From Sipunculus nudus (taxonomy: Eukaryota > Annelida > Sipuncula > Golfingiida > Sipunculidae), in contig CM049310.1 in assembly GCA_026874595.1 (NCBI GenBank), positions 26,461,058 through 26,525,057 of the forward strand: DNA of 64,000 bases. Reading direction: 5' to 3'. This document shows, one piece after another, positions 1 through 11,969 of the stretch; position 1 is the first letter of the stretch, and the number at the start of each line of letters is the position of its first letter. The translations under genes and the position numbers were made by a program. The notes beneath the pieces were generated by a model, which saw nothing but the letters and a program-made list of their open reading frames with translations, was not told where the DNA came from and made no database searches.

Positions 1-1900
1 AGAGTGGCATTTCTTTTGCTGGATTTCCACATATATGATGTTTGTTAATGATAATTATATGTTTTTATGTTGGATGATGTTAAGACAGACAAACCAGGGA
101 ATTTCCTTATCAATGTTCAACTTGCTTGTGCCAAGCAGGATATTTATATACCATAGTATCAGTAGACTGACAGTTACAGTCAGTTTATTTAGTTAGTGTA
201 GATTAAATACATTAAGTATGATTTTGTCTGATGAAATTGTTTTATTGGTCCAGTGTATGTCCTGTCACTATGATTAATTATTATTTAAATGGCAAAAGTA
301 ACTTTATACCAATTTGATACAATAATCATTCCTTGCTTATGTAGACATAAAGAGATAAATAGGCCAGTTGAGCAGGAGCATTTTTTATTGCTCGGCCACA
401 GGTAGAAATACGTTAATAATATTTATCTTGAGATTATGTAGGAGGCAGCAGAAACTTTTATCTACCATCTTGACTTCCCACTAGTAGAATCTCTGCTTTT
501 AGCTCTCAGTGTATGGCTGCAATGTTTCAGTATTTCCTTAATAACGTCTAAACTGTTACTCTGGACCTCTTGACATGTACATGTAAAAATTAAAAATTGG
601 CATTTACCAGGATGCCTTTTAAAAAAAAAATTAAAAGGCCTTTATCTATGTGTGTTTCTAACATGAATACCCTGTAAAATCATAATTTAAAAATTTTACA
701 TCTTAACAAAGCATATTGTATTAGCATAGATCCCTCAGATTAGATTAACTCTATCTTCAAAAGGAATACTGGAATTATCAATATCTTTTAAGAAAAATAT
801 ATAAAATCAGTATTTTGTAATCATCATAACAGCAACCTGTGTGGCCATATCCTCAGCTTTCAGAATACTTCAGTATAGACATGTCAGAAAGTTCAAGGAC
901 AGTAGTTTGTAAACTGTTGTGGGAAACAAATTGAAAAGTGCATACAAACTAAGACATTCTGAGACCTTAAATGTTTTATTGCAGTAAGTTGACAGTGAAA
1001 GAAGAGGTATTACAAAATTTGCACAAAAGAAACAATGCCAAAAGAGAGGACGAATAGTAATAATATCTTTATGTTGATGATTTTATATTATTTTGTCTTT
1101 TGTTTTAAAATGTGTTTTACTGACATGCATTTAGCCTAATTGCACTAAAGTCTTGTGATAAATTGTTCATTTGTATGAGAGAAAAAAATGTCCCTTAGCA
1201 AAACTTTTGATGTAGAGACTTGGGCTAAGGTTGGATTTCTTCATGGAAAATGTCTGTCTTAAAGATTTTTCTTACTTCAGTGTTTTACAGGTTTTGTTTT
1301 TGTTGTCAGTTTAGTGTATACCTGTTTAATATGTATCAGTGTTATTCTTTCAATTGTGATTCTCGAGATAATATTTCCTGTGATATTCCAGTATGATTGC
1401 ATTAATTCGGTTTTACTGTCTGATGCACTGGCTATTAGATGGTACCACACATAATATTGAAAAAGTGGAGGTTTGATAGAAAATAAAATTGTTTTTGATA
1501 TTGTAAAAAAATGTGCCATTAAAAGTAGCCAAAATACACATTATGTGGTCTTTTGAAGAGTAGTATGTGTAAGAATATATAGCTTAAGAAAAATATGTAC
1601 ATAATCATGATGTGTATAACATGAATGTGTACCCCAGGATCATAAAGAAATAAATATTATGTGCAGCATTCAGCATTTGAAGTTGTTTCCTTATACACAG
1701 AGCCAGAGTACTACATAGTACATACATATGGAGGGGGGGAATTTATATTCTTTTGTTACAGTGATTTGTAATATATTCTAGCCTACTGTCAATCGTAAAC
1801 TAGTAAGTTACCAGGATCATATATTTAGGACCATGAAAAGTGGTTGTTATTGTGGGGATGGTCACAATTGGGGGGTTGTTGTAAGGTGGGATTCCATTGT
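1..1900. other. AT-rich stretch, no gene recognised
   Basis: No reading frame here resembles a known protein and no exon chain could be built on either strand. The stretch is AT-rich, with scattered AATAAA-like hexamers (for example near 1649 on the plus strand). It could be the 3' UTR or downstream flank of a gene left of the window, but nothing proves that. Confidence 0.4.
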
Positions 1901-1937
1901 ATCTATCTATCTATCTACCTATTTATCTATCTATCTG

Positions 1938-1998
<61 letters not shown>

Positions 1999-2010
1999 AT
2001 ATATATATAT
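1901..2010. repeat. (ATCT)n microsatellite ending in (AT)n
   Basis: About 25 nearly perfect ATCT units with a few interruptions (ACCT, ATTT, GTCT) run into a short AT repeat. Apparent reading frames rich in Tyr-Leu-Ser-Ile here are only translations of the repeat. Confidence 0.95.
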
Positions 2011-4187
2011 GAGAAAATTGACTTTGGCCCTATTTATGGGCTAATGAAATGTACACCAGCAATTCTGCCCATTTCACATAATATTACTCTAAATGGGACT
2101 GTAATGTCATGTAAAGTGAATATGTCCAGCCTCTTCACAACCCCTCTACTAAAAATGTTCAAAGTTTTATAATGAATTTTCTATTCTATCTTATCACAAT
2201 TACATGCACATCTGAATTATTGATAGAAGTCATTAGCATAAGGTTTGTGGCGTCCCCAAGTCTGAAAAAAACCTCCGTTAATCACAGAGGATTGTAAGCA
2301 CAGTAAATGTTTGACATCGGAGCTGCCATAATATTCCTTCACCTTGGCCTTACCCCTTGTAACAGACCCTCCTTCCTCTGATTGGATTCTATTGTCATGC
2401 TACATAGGTGGCGACACAGGTCTAGTTTAATCAATTAAGCCTTCCAAGGAAAGCCTCTAGACTATATGCAAAAATATGCCTACATGCAAAAATTTCAAAG
2501 AAATCAATTTATTTTTCCAGTGATATTGATCACACTGTTGAAGGTGGGGGTGATAAGGAGGTACACTGCACCACAGATGAAATCGTCCACTTTTGATAAT
2601 CGAAATGTTTGTATTACTTTAACCATATACGGATCAATAGAAGGTCAAGGAAAACCAATTTAAATAGGCTTTCCCCCCGTCTGAGCCAAAGAAAAGAAAT
2701 CAATCGGTTACTGTTATGTTATATTACATTTTTATTTAAGTGATATTGAAGCTGAGTGATGGAGGAAAATTACAGGTTGCGCCTAAAGGCCTGTACATAT
2801 AATAAAGTATCAAAGGTTATTGTCGTAAATCCATCCAGCAACTATTGAGATTTCAATATCGTGGTCTGTCAAGTAAAGTTCGGTGGCATCCATGAAAATA
2901 GAAATTTATGATGAAATCTTCCGCACAGTGCGTTGCAAAGTATAGTGTCCTTCAGTATGGGTTTTAGTCGCATATAAGACTGCATAATTATTTTACGCTT
3001 AAAAAGATTTTCAAATTCAGCCACGGATGCCCATTTGGTTATAAAAATCACATTAAAATAAGCCCAAAGAAAATCTCTCGCGGGAACGATCGCCAAATTT
3101 AATGGGCACCCATTTGTAGAACGAACTGTCTTTATAGGTAGTTAATAAATATTTTTTGAATACATGTACGGCGTTTGTTATCAGTACATGGCATGGTTCG
3201 GGTGAAATATTATCACACGGTTCTTTTTGTCACAGGAGCGTCTTACCTGCGTTTTAATCCTGATGCTTTCACCAGCAAATTTCGTGCATCAGCTGCCGCT
3301 AAAAACAAGAAGCGAGTGTCGTCTGCTTACTTTTTTTGCACTGCGCATGTTCATTGAAACAAGTGTCCATTTCATGTGAACGCTTTAAACAGCAACAAAC
3401 CTGAATAGTTATTGGTAAAGCACACACCGGTGGTCGATATATAACATTTAATCTGTAACCCTGACACGTTTAACAAATATATAACAAAAATTAATACTGA
3501 TACGTGAAAAAGAATGCTCTATTTTAGCATGAATATTAAAGCTTTAACAGGAATGTGATTTACCCTTTATGAGACAGTCGCATGCATCGTAGTGCAGCGT
3601 GGTTCTGTTTAGGACACTAATATACTGTGGTATGGAGAGGTTTTGTCAGTCATCATATTGTATACTCCATGACCTCAAGGATCCATGTCGGCAAGTTCAA
3701 CTAAACCTAATTGTTTCAGGTCTAAAATACTAACAATGAGTCTGTAACATGAACAATAGCTAAAGCTTCACAAGAAATACATGTATAGAAAAAATATAAC
3801 CGTACATATCAAAATAAAGGAGTGAATATTTTATCATAATGCGAGTTCCTCCGTGAATTATACATGGACATGACTTAAATATCAAATTTTTACTTATCGC
3901 AGCTTCCACATCACACTTGCGATTGATTGTTCATGGATGTATGGAATGTCACCTATAAGCATGGACAAAATGGCGACCGGGACAAAACAAACTCAGTGTC
4001 CGGAGATCTGGGCAAACTTGAATATAGGCCAATATGGTGTAATAAAGCCTTGTGTAAAATATTATATATTAAGTGTACATAATATATGCTTCCATATTTA
4101 CCATACACTAACTGGTTTCTATATACCTTACGTGTACGTGAAATGATATCTGAATTTTGCAATTGTAATAAGTCTACGAATCACGAC
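2011..4187. other. Intergenic DNA, no gene recognised
   Basis: Only short frames without family resemblance are present. The right end is presumably the 3' flank of the minus-strand tandem-GTPase gene. No AATAAA hexamer in the correct orientation was found within about 400 nt after its stop codon, so the transcript end is unknown. Confidence 0.35.
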
Positions 4188-5372
4188 TCAAGAGAAGTCA
4201 TAAATCCTCTTCCACGGTGCACACTGGCGTTTAAGTGCCTCTGACAGTTTTGTGAATGGCAGAATCACGTTCTCGCCAGTTCTAGCACTGACTCGGACCT
4301 CGGGTATTCTCCAACCGTCTGCAAATTCTCGAGATGTCTCCTCTGACACCTTTTTCTTGCCATTCATGTCACATTTGTTTCCCACCAATATTTTAGGCGC
4401 CTCGCTCTGTCCTAACATGTCCATTTCTTTTAACAACATCTCGGCTTTTTCAAAAGATTTTGGGCTGTTGACGTCGTAAAGGATTATAAAGCCGTTAGCG
4501 CCTTTGTAGTAGCTCCTTCTGGTTTGCTGGTAGCGCTCGTCTCCCGCCACGTCCCACACCTGTACTTTACATTTCTCCTCATCTACCATCAAAGTCCGTG
4601 CATCATAATCAGATCCAGGGGTTGGGAAGTACTCGGAGGTGAAATAATCTCGACAAAATCTGAATCTCAGGGATGTCTTGCCAACTCGGGGAGACCCGAC
4701 AATCAGTATCTTGAACAGATGTGTGTACTCGGGGCCATTGTCTATCATTTTACCTACAGAGTCTTCTATATACAGTTCCGGAGGTTCCATGACGGTCCTC
4801 TCTCTCGCCGCCGCAATCTTTCGCGCCACCCCAAGCCGCCTGTATTTGTATATATCAAGCGCCAAAGTGTAAAATGCCGCAGTTACGTGCTTAGCAGTCT
4901 TGGCACTGGCTTCCATTACTTTCATTCCTTCCGGTATACCGTACTCTTTAGCGTGGCATTCCGCTATTACCTGTTTGTGTCGCAAATCACACTTATTTGC
5001 AATTAGCACCATGGGCAGCCTGCGTTCTTTCGCGCATGCCTGGATCTTTTTCAGGCGTCTGCCAATGGAGTCAAAAGTTGCTTTGTTTGTCACATCGAAG
5101 ACAAATATAAAGCCATCAGCCTCCTTGACTTGTTTTTCCACCATGCTGAAGAAGTTCTCCTGTCCGGAGCTGTCCCAGATATGAAGTTTGACCGTGTGAC
5201 CCTCGACGTCCATGACCTTGTTGTCGTACTCCAGAGCTACTGTAGATACGTAGTGGTCCTGGTACTCGCCCTGTGTGTACCGCCGGACTAGGCTCGTCTT
5301 ACCGACCCCGGCGTCACCTACCACCACCACCTTCATGACCTCCAGCGGAATAACGTCACCTTCCTCCGCCAT
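4188..5372 (-). CDS. Tandem double Rab-like small GTPase (394 aa)
   Basis: Uninterrupted frame with two complete small-GTPase domains of the Rab/Ras superfamily in one chain. Domain 1 (about residues 12-180): P-loop GDAGVGKTS at 19-27, switch I Thr44, WDSSGQE at 66-72, NKCD at 126-129, SAK at 156-158. Domain 2 (about 218-385): P-loop GSPRVGKTS at 226-234, switch I Thr251, WDVAGDE at 273-279, NKCD at 332-335, SAR at 362-364. A roughly 40-residue basic then acidic linker joins them. Usual Rabs are about 200 aa with one domain and C-terminal prenylated cysteines; this protein ends RIYDFS with no prenylation motif, so membrane anchoring by a lipid is unlikely. In domain 2 the positions matching Ras Gly12, Gly13 and Gln61 are Pro228, Arg229 and Asp278, so intrinsic hydrolysis is probably altered; domain 1 keeps Gln71. 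The start is the first ATG, eight bases inside a candidate splice acceptor, so a 5' UTR intron is likely. A precise orthologue is not recognised; Rab-like GTPase activity is inferred from motifs. Confidence 0.9.
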   Translation of the reverse strand: MAEEGDVIPLEVMKVVVVGDAGVGKTSLVRRYTQGEYQDHYVSTVALEYDNKVMDVEGHTVKLHIWDSSGQENFFSMVEKQVKEADGFIFVFDVTNKATFDSIGRRLKKIQACAKERRLPMVLIANKCDLRHKQVIAECHAKEYGIPEGMKVMEASAKTAKHVTAAFYTLALDIYKYRRLGVARKIAAARERTVMEPPELYIEDSVGKMIDNGPEYTHLFKILIVGSPRVGKTSLRFRFCRDYFTSEYFPTPGSDYDARTLMVDEEKCKVQVWDVAGDERYQQTRRSYYKGANGFIILYDVNSPKSFEKAEMLLKEMDMLGQSEAPKILVGNKCDMNGKKKVSEETSREFADGWRIPEVRVSARTGENVILPFTKLSEALKRQCAPWKRIYDFS

Positions 5373-5380
5373 CCTCCCAC

Positions 5381-5382
5381 CT
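5381..5382 (-). other. Candidate 3' splice site just upstream of the tandem-GTPase start codon
   Basis: On the minus strand a moderately pyrimidine-rich tract ending TGTTGTAG lies eight bases before the ATG. It would join a 5' UTR exon from above 5.4 kb to the single coding exon. The upstream exon was not located. Confidence 0.45.
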
Positions 5383-6953
5383 ACAACAGAATAATTGACG
5401 ATTAGTAGTTGGAGAATATGCTTCGGTTATGTAAACGGCAGTTCTTTAGCTAGCAATATTTTACGATCAGTCAAAGTTAATCTTAATGATCATTACATAA
5501 AAAACGGAATGAAATACAAAAAATATTACAATAATAATTTTTAATCGGATAATGATACTTCAAATCACCGTTAATCGGTTTAAGATAAACTGTATTATAA
5601 AGGACGATGTTAGTGCATAACCGTTGACATGAAACTCCTCTTTGGCCACGCTTTAGATACGTCTCAGGTACGCCCAGATGTGTCGGAAACTATGCAAAAT
5701 GTTTGTCCTAAAAAGGATCATTTTCCAGATTTCTCCCCATAAATCCTTAGAAATTTGACATTATTTCGCAAAGGGGCCATCGCAGCGCCATCTACAAGAT
5801 ATCTCACCCCTTTGAAAAACCGTCCGGAATCGAAACTGGCATATGGAAAGCCGGCCCTGGACGAAGTCGCAGACCTGTTCCAAAGCAGGAACGGGTACTG
5901 ATGCTAGTAGGCTATAGGTAATTGTTTTAGTGATGACCGTGGTATAACGCCAGAATTGTCAAATTACATATATTGTTCAGCCATGCTATATCCTAAAAAA
6001 ATCAACAATAAACAGTCTCTGACAAGCATGGCAGCATACAGTGAATATCATTGCAACATTAAGTCTGCAGTAAACGTAGGCCTATAGATTTGCACCATGT
6101 AAGTCTGGAATATCCTTGCATACCACTATAAAATTACTTATCTTTATCTCGTCAATGATGTCGAGCACTGATCATTTCCTCTTATATTCAGTTTTTAATT
6201 ATATTAACCAGTTTGTGAAGCTTCTTCAGGCTCTAGTTTTCATGTTTTGAAATGTACGTTACAACTTAGAATTTAACTTTTTTGGCATAAAGTTGGTTAA
6301 TAATATGAACATAATGGATTGACGCAAGTGATTTGAAATTCATGTCAACTGGTACAATTTTAAAATAGGTTTGATATGAAAACTTTGGCTTATAACGCTC
6401 CTCGGCCCAACGGACATTGACCTCATGTTGTAGGGCTGCTTCACCGACGATACCTCTATAGATCAAAGTTCGGCTACACACGTGCAGCACCTGTACATTA
6501 TATTCAGGATCATATAATACGTCAGTGGAACGCAATATTCCATGTGCTACAGAACTGTGCCAGTAACCAGTCACGTTACGCCGCAAAATTATTAGGCATA
6601 AGTGGGTACAGGTGCCCTTTTAGGATCTGTACGAGTGGTCCGGGTATTTTATTGCATTTGTGAATCAATTAATTTAAATCTGGTATTTAGAATTCGGTAT
6701 GTTGTTCAATTGTTTCCATAATTGAGTCCGGAATTCATACCCCTCACTGCACTCCTTTACACTAACAGGTCTGTGTTATACATTCAGAGCAATAACTCTT
6801 AATCACATACAGTGGAAACTTTCTCTCTAACCATTCCGGCTTTTAAGACCAATCCCGTTTCATATTCACAGGCTGTAGTATTTTTTCAACGGTTACAAGT
6901 TGTGTAATTTGTTTACAAATCATGTTATCAGAAGAGTTATCGTAAGGCACATT
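5383..6953. other. Upstream flank of tandem-GTPase gene; no other gene recognised
   Basis: Presumed 5' UTR intron and promoter side of the minus-strand GTPase gene. A 106-codon minus-strand frame at 6266-6586 resembles no family known to me and is probably chance. No repeat was noticed. Confidence 0.35.
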
Positions 6954-6961
6954 GCTGCATG

Positions 6962-7060
6962 CAGTGGCGTCAATATTTCTTCCAGGGTGGGGGATATATT
7001 TATATATGTATATATATATATATATATATTACTTTTTCAGCGTCTCTGAGTGACATATTC

Positions 7061-7120
<60 letters not shown>

Positions 7121-7433
7121 GTATATATATATACGATTATTATATATATTTTTATATATACCTATTAATATATATATATACTTAATTATATTTTCAAATA
7201 ATAATAATATTATAATAGAAAATAAGTTATTTTGTGAATTGTAAGCAAGGTTTAGATATAACATTTTTGGGTAAATGGATTCAAAGTTTTGAATTCTATT
7301 TATTAATATATTTCATTTGCAGTATTATAATATTATTCTCTTAAAAGTGGGGGGGTGATTACATTGGCCATCCCCCCCCCCTTGCCAAAAAGTGGGGGGT
7401 ATATATTCCCCCCCCCCTATATTGACGCCCCTG
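6962..7433. mobile_element. hAT-like MITE with 8-bp target-site duplication
   Basis: The ends are imperfect inverted repeats: CAGTGGCGTCAATAT at the left, and the reverse complement of CAGGGGCGTCAATAT at the right. They are flanked by identical 8-bp direct repeats GCTGCATG (6954-6961 and 7434-7441). An 8-bp TSD with CAG-type ends fits the hAT superfamily. The 472-bp interior is mostly TA repeats plus G and C runs next to the ends, with no transposase, so it is non-autonomous. Confidence 0.85.
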
Positions 7434-7441
7434 GCTGCATG

Positions 7442-9208
7442 TACACCGGCAAAAACTGAGGAACAGCTGTTGTACTTATGAGGCACCACTCATGGTGCAA
7501 AGGTATAAACAATATCCTTTCATTTTCAGGTTGGCCCCTTATACAAAGATTTCTCTCACTTATCGCTGACAAATTATACATTGAATGCTGTAAATAATAG
7601 GGTTATAAATCGGAAGTTCATATGCGATAAGTGAAATTACTTCTTCCAAAATGGCCCCTTCCATTTATGAAATACATTACACATTGCTTTCGCTGTACAG
7701 ACCTCTTCCTGGGCATTTAGAATTTTTTTTAAAGATCACCAAAAAATAATTAGCCCAACTTTTTTCGTACTATGAATCTAATTCATACCTTCAATAGCGG
7801 GAAGATTCCTCGGTCCATAATAGCAACGCGCCCAGTACGGATACATCTTGCTGAGATTTTGAGTTACTTGCACTGCTTCAGATTTACAATACATGAAACC
7901 AGATGTATACAGATGTATGATCCCGGTCACCATGGTGACAGGTGAGAAACACTTTAATTAGTTTGGCTTAGTGTGTAATCTTGACCTTGCTGGCAGATAA
8001 TCAAGCGGCATGGTACCCAATCAGTACGTTAACCCGGCATCTCATCCATAAGTAATATACTACAACAGCAATAAGGTATTTTGGTAATTATAGATTTTCC
8101 AGAGAGAAAAGAAGAGTTCCTTGTGAATTTTAACACGTATCAGTTATCAGAGGATGGCGGAGCAGGCACTTGCACATGCTTATACATATAATTTTACTTT
8201 GACCTTCGTTGACCTACGAAAAAAAGGGCCCTGGCTTTCATTATTGTGTTCATGTTTATCCTTGATTTAAAGGAGTAATGAAAGCCGTATACTTTCTATA
8301 CAAAATGATTACGTCTTGAAACGATTTCTATAACACCCTGGGGCTCTCCCCAATCCACCCCTTTCAACCACTATAACTTTTTTAAAGTTTCAACCCAGTT
8401 TAATTGTAAGGCCTAGACTCCATTTTCCCGGACCTGAGGACCGTTCTAAGGTTTTCTCTTTGGTCTTCCTGGGTTGGTTCCCACCATTTCTAAATCCTAA
8501 CCCCCTCCCCTCCCCCACCTCTACTGCCCCCAAGTTAAATTATTCTATTTTCATGGGTAGCTTAAAGGTTTTAGGGCCGCCTATCCCCTTTCGGTCTTAA
8601 CAACAGGGGATATGAAAATACACGCGTGATAACGAATAACTGATCTAGACGCGCACTTATCCAAGATAGCAACATTATTCAAATGGTTACACGCCAGTGT
8701 TTCGCGGATTTAGTATTCGAGCCCCTGTATTACACTTCAGCGTGTATTGATACATTTTACGTGTTTTCGTGTTTGTTTTGTATATTTATTCACATGTAAT
8801 TGTACCATTTTATTAATTATATCACAGTTTGGGCATGTTGTTGGCATGGGCTATAATTAAAATCACATACAATTGGGCCAACTGTCAAACATTCAACCCT
8901 CTTATGAAGTTTTTGAATAGCTGATACTAATCTGTACTGGCGGGTAATGTACTGACAAAAAAAAGTTATATTCATATTAGTATTAATTCGAACATGCGCA
9001 TACAATTCAGAGACATTCCTGCATGACCTATTGCAATCTAGTCAAATTTTGTAAGACGGACATGATATAGTCTGACAGGTCATTTGCCCGTCAGACACTT
9101 TTTTCTTCTGATATGAGTTCGTTAGAATTCAGCAGGTAAGACGCGTGTTAAGGTTCATTATTATGAAGGTTGTTGTAAGAATAAAACACATTAGTGATAA
9201 GGGTCATA
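7442..9208. other. Intergenic DNA, no gene recognised
   Basis: No exon chain, RNA gene or clear repeat was recognised. Pyrimidine-rich patches occur near 8340-8540. Confidence 0.3.
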
Positions 9209-9343
9209 TCTATATATTAATAGCGTAAGGCGATTTTTGTGATTTTCCGTATCTCCTCTGATACCGCCGTACGGATTGCCGTGATTTTCGACATATACTA
9301 GTATATGCTCTGGGTTTGTCCGAAGAGATTCCGCCCCCTTTTA
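9209..9343 (+). mobile_element. 5' end of a Helitron-like element (partial)
   Basis: Starts TCTATATATTAATAGCG after a host A and matches the first roughly 120 bases of the complete element at 11079-11389, including the shared block GGTTTGTCCGAAGA. After about 9343 the two copies diverge and no 3' hairpin with CTAG was found, so this is a truncated or rearranged copy. The following 330 bases (to 9677) hold no recognised gene. Confidence 0.6.
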
Positions 9344-9677
9344 TTTGCAATATTTGCGTATTACCTGCATAATTAATAATTTTAATATTTGCTCCCCCGT
9401 GGGCGCCTCTTTTCTTTGTGTCTTTGGGCCCGGTAACACAATGGCCACAGGGTGTTTGATGGCGGGACAGAGTTTTTCTCCGGGGGCCCTATCTGGGCTT
9501 TTCTTTAATTTGCGGTGACCAGCCCGAAATAATCCCCATTGGTGATCCCTTAATCTCAAAAGGCAACCTCCGCGCAGCAAAAAGGTCTATTGTGCACAAG
9601 GAGATCTCGCGTGAGGAAAATGCTCAAAAAGGGGATCTTTCAAAGAATGAAAATTTTCCGAGCGGTAGTGAATGCAG

Positions 9678-10663
9678 GGTAGTGTGTAAAACCCGAACCC
9701 CACGGACCCCGGACCCCATAAACCTATTTCCTCATTTTCCATTATTTATACCGGTAAAAACACCACTATTGTTGATGTAATGATAGAGCAAAGTCCCTAA
9801 ATGTTGCACATTTGTAAATGACCGATTCACTGAAAGATTTATAATTACAAAAATATTTCGATGAAGAAGGACCTCATTTACTTAAATTTGCCGACTGTTC
9901 AATTTTGACGGACCCCAGTAACCACCGCTAATATTTTTATTTATGACTAAAAGAGGAAAAAAATAGCACTCATGTCACACACTAAATATAATATTTGTTA
10001 TTTTAAATGAAAATATGATAGTGCGGACACAGTGGGGGAGATTTAATTTGAAGTGCACTAACAGTTGAGCGGACCTGAGACTGATATATCAGAGCACTTC
10101 CACATAACAACAGGTTTCGTGCTCCGTTCATAACAACCATGCAATTTTAAAGTTGGCAATAATATAAATACCGAAAGGAATTGTTGATTACTTGCAACTA
10201 CTTTGGAACTACAGGTTCCAAAATAATGATTTTGTAAATGTTTTAAATTATAATCCTTTTAAACGCTACACAAATGAAATAAATAGCAAATATAAAATTA
10301 TGAATAAAAACTGAGACAGAAATGTAAAAATACAGATACAAACACAATTATAAATCACAAATGTGTCATGGCTAAACGTGATGTCAAATACATGTATGTA
10401 CTAAAGAAATGGTAAAAGAACGAGAAAACGGGGTCCGTGTAATCCGTGAGGTCCGTGCGCAAGGGTCCGTAAGTGTTTTTTTATATCAAATTTTGTTGCA
10501 AAACAGACTATTTTTTTTATGTTTTAACCAAACATAATATAAAATATGTCTTTAGATACGATTATGCTAAAATATCTGGACAAATTACCATGAGAGTTTA
10601 AGAATTACAAATTTTTCTTGGGTTCCGGGATCCTGAGTGGGATCCGGGTTTAACACACTGCCT
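9678..10663. mobile_element. hAT-like element with 8-bp target-site duplication
   Basis: Inverted ends GGTAGTGTGTAAAACCCG and (reverse complement of right end) GGCAGTGTGTTAAACCCG are flanked by perfect 8-bp repeats GAATGCAG (9670-9677 and 10664-10671). Subterminal blocks are rich in GGACCCC / GGTCCGTG words. The 986-bp interior is AT-rich with no transposase frame, so it is non-autonomous. The 8-bp TSD suggests the hAT superfamily. Similar ends recur near 29192 and 31336. Confidence 0.8.
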
Positions 10664-10671
10664 GAATGCAG

Positions 10672-11078
10672 TGACTGTCTCACTGGAAAACATTGGCTCA
10701 GCTTTCAAACAGAAAGGAGTGCGTGATATTTAAAAATATATACAGCCATTAAATGTACCACATAATATAATGCTACCACGAACTTTTGCGCAGCGGGATT
10801 GCCCGACCATGTGAGTGCTCAGTTTTTGTGCGTTATAACCGGAATGCAATTATCGAGATCACGTCTCAGCGCTGTACTGTACTACCATGCAAGATCACAG
10901 GTTCTTTTACTGGCAGATTCACGGGCGCGGAGGGCAACTTTAAAATGGCGATGTTCAGTATAATATATATTTTCATATGAAAATGATTTTATTTAACATA
11001 TCAAACTCTTCGAAAATTCTTCGGCCAACCTCTCGGCTTCAATTAGAGTTTTATGCATAACACCATGCATATAATGGA
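10672..11078. other. Short intergenic stretch, no gene recognised
   Basis: Lies between the hAT-like element and the Helitron-like element. A 64-codon plus-strand frame at 10786-10980 has no recognisable similarity. Confidence 0.3.
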
Positions 11079-11389
11079 TCTCTATATTAATAGCGTAACG
11101 CGATTTGTGTGAATTTACATGTCTCCTCTGACACTACGGTTTGCCGTGATTTTTGACATACATATGCTCCGGGTTTGTCCGAAGACATTCCACCATTTAG
11201 ACAAGAACGTATTCGTCCAGGTCATTCAGACTCCGACACAAGGTTAACTCAGAGACAGAACACTTATACCAAATGTCGGATTCAAAGAGACAGTAACATT
11301 GTTCACCCAAGACATGAAACTATGACAGACTATTTGACATCAGAACTAAATGCTCGCCCAAAACCGTGCGTTGCACGGGTAACTGCTAG
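11079..11389 (+). mobile_element. Short non-autonomous Helitron with complete ends
   Basis: Begins TCTCTATATTAATAG directly after a host A. It ends with the hairpin CCGTGC-GTT-GCACGG, a 7-nt spacer and CTAG, followed by a host T. The pattern A|TC...hairpin...CTAG|T is the hallmark of Helitron insertion between A and T without target duplication. At 311 bp it has no Rep/helicase capacity and would need an autonomous partner. A 74-codon frame inside it is not considered a gene. Confidence 0.8.
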
Positions 11390-11969
11390 TTTCAATTGAC
11401 ATGTTATAAAGAAGCTAATCCTTTGTCCTGACATACAAGACGACGACATGACTAAGGAGCAGTCGATGCTTTTTATGGAAATTTTTAACAGGCAAAAGAT
11501 CAGGGTTCATATGAACTAAAATAACGTCTTTTGCAATGTTCCACTAATCCTAAATTAATAACATCAAATAAATTGGTTCTTTTTTGTATATAAATTTAGC
11601 CGATTGAAACCAGGAACTGCACACAAAACCCTGCAAATTCACCAAGAAAATCGATCTTGTATACGAACAAAATAAGACAGAATCATTAGATTTTTAAAAG
11701 ACTTCATGTACCTAAAAACTTCATAGACGAAAAATATATACGTCCATATATTAGGTTTCCCCTGTGCAACATGTACCCATGCCGTATATGTGCGCGCATA
11801 TCGTTAAGTTCCTGTCACCCTGTGTGAACATGCAACCCATCAGAAAATGTGTTTATTAGCCTTGGCATCTTTTGTAATTCAAAGCTATCATTATCAGCCT
11901 ACCAGAAAATGACTTCACCTGCACGATACATAACTGATGCTATTACATTATAAACCATTTCATAACACA

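Noticed and set aside
1844-2172. Two plus-strand frames across the ATCT microsatellite
   Set aside because: Simple-repeat translation (Leu-Ser-Ile-Tyr).
4524-5006. 160-codon plus-strand frame
   Set aside because: Antisense to the tandem-GTPase coding exon, whose motifs are unmistakable on the minus strand.
6266-6586. 106-codon minus-strand frame
   Set aside because: No recognisable domain, no good splice context, and length within chance expectation for this much AT-rich DNA.
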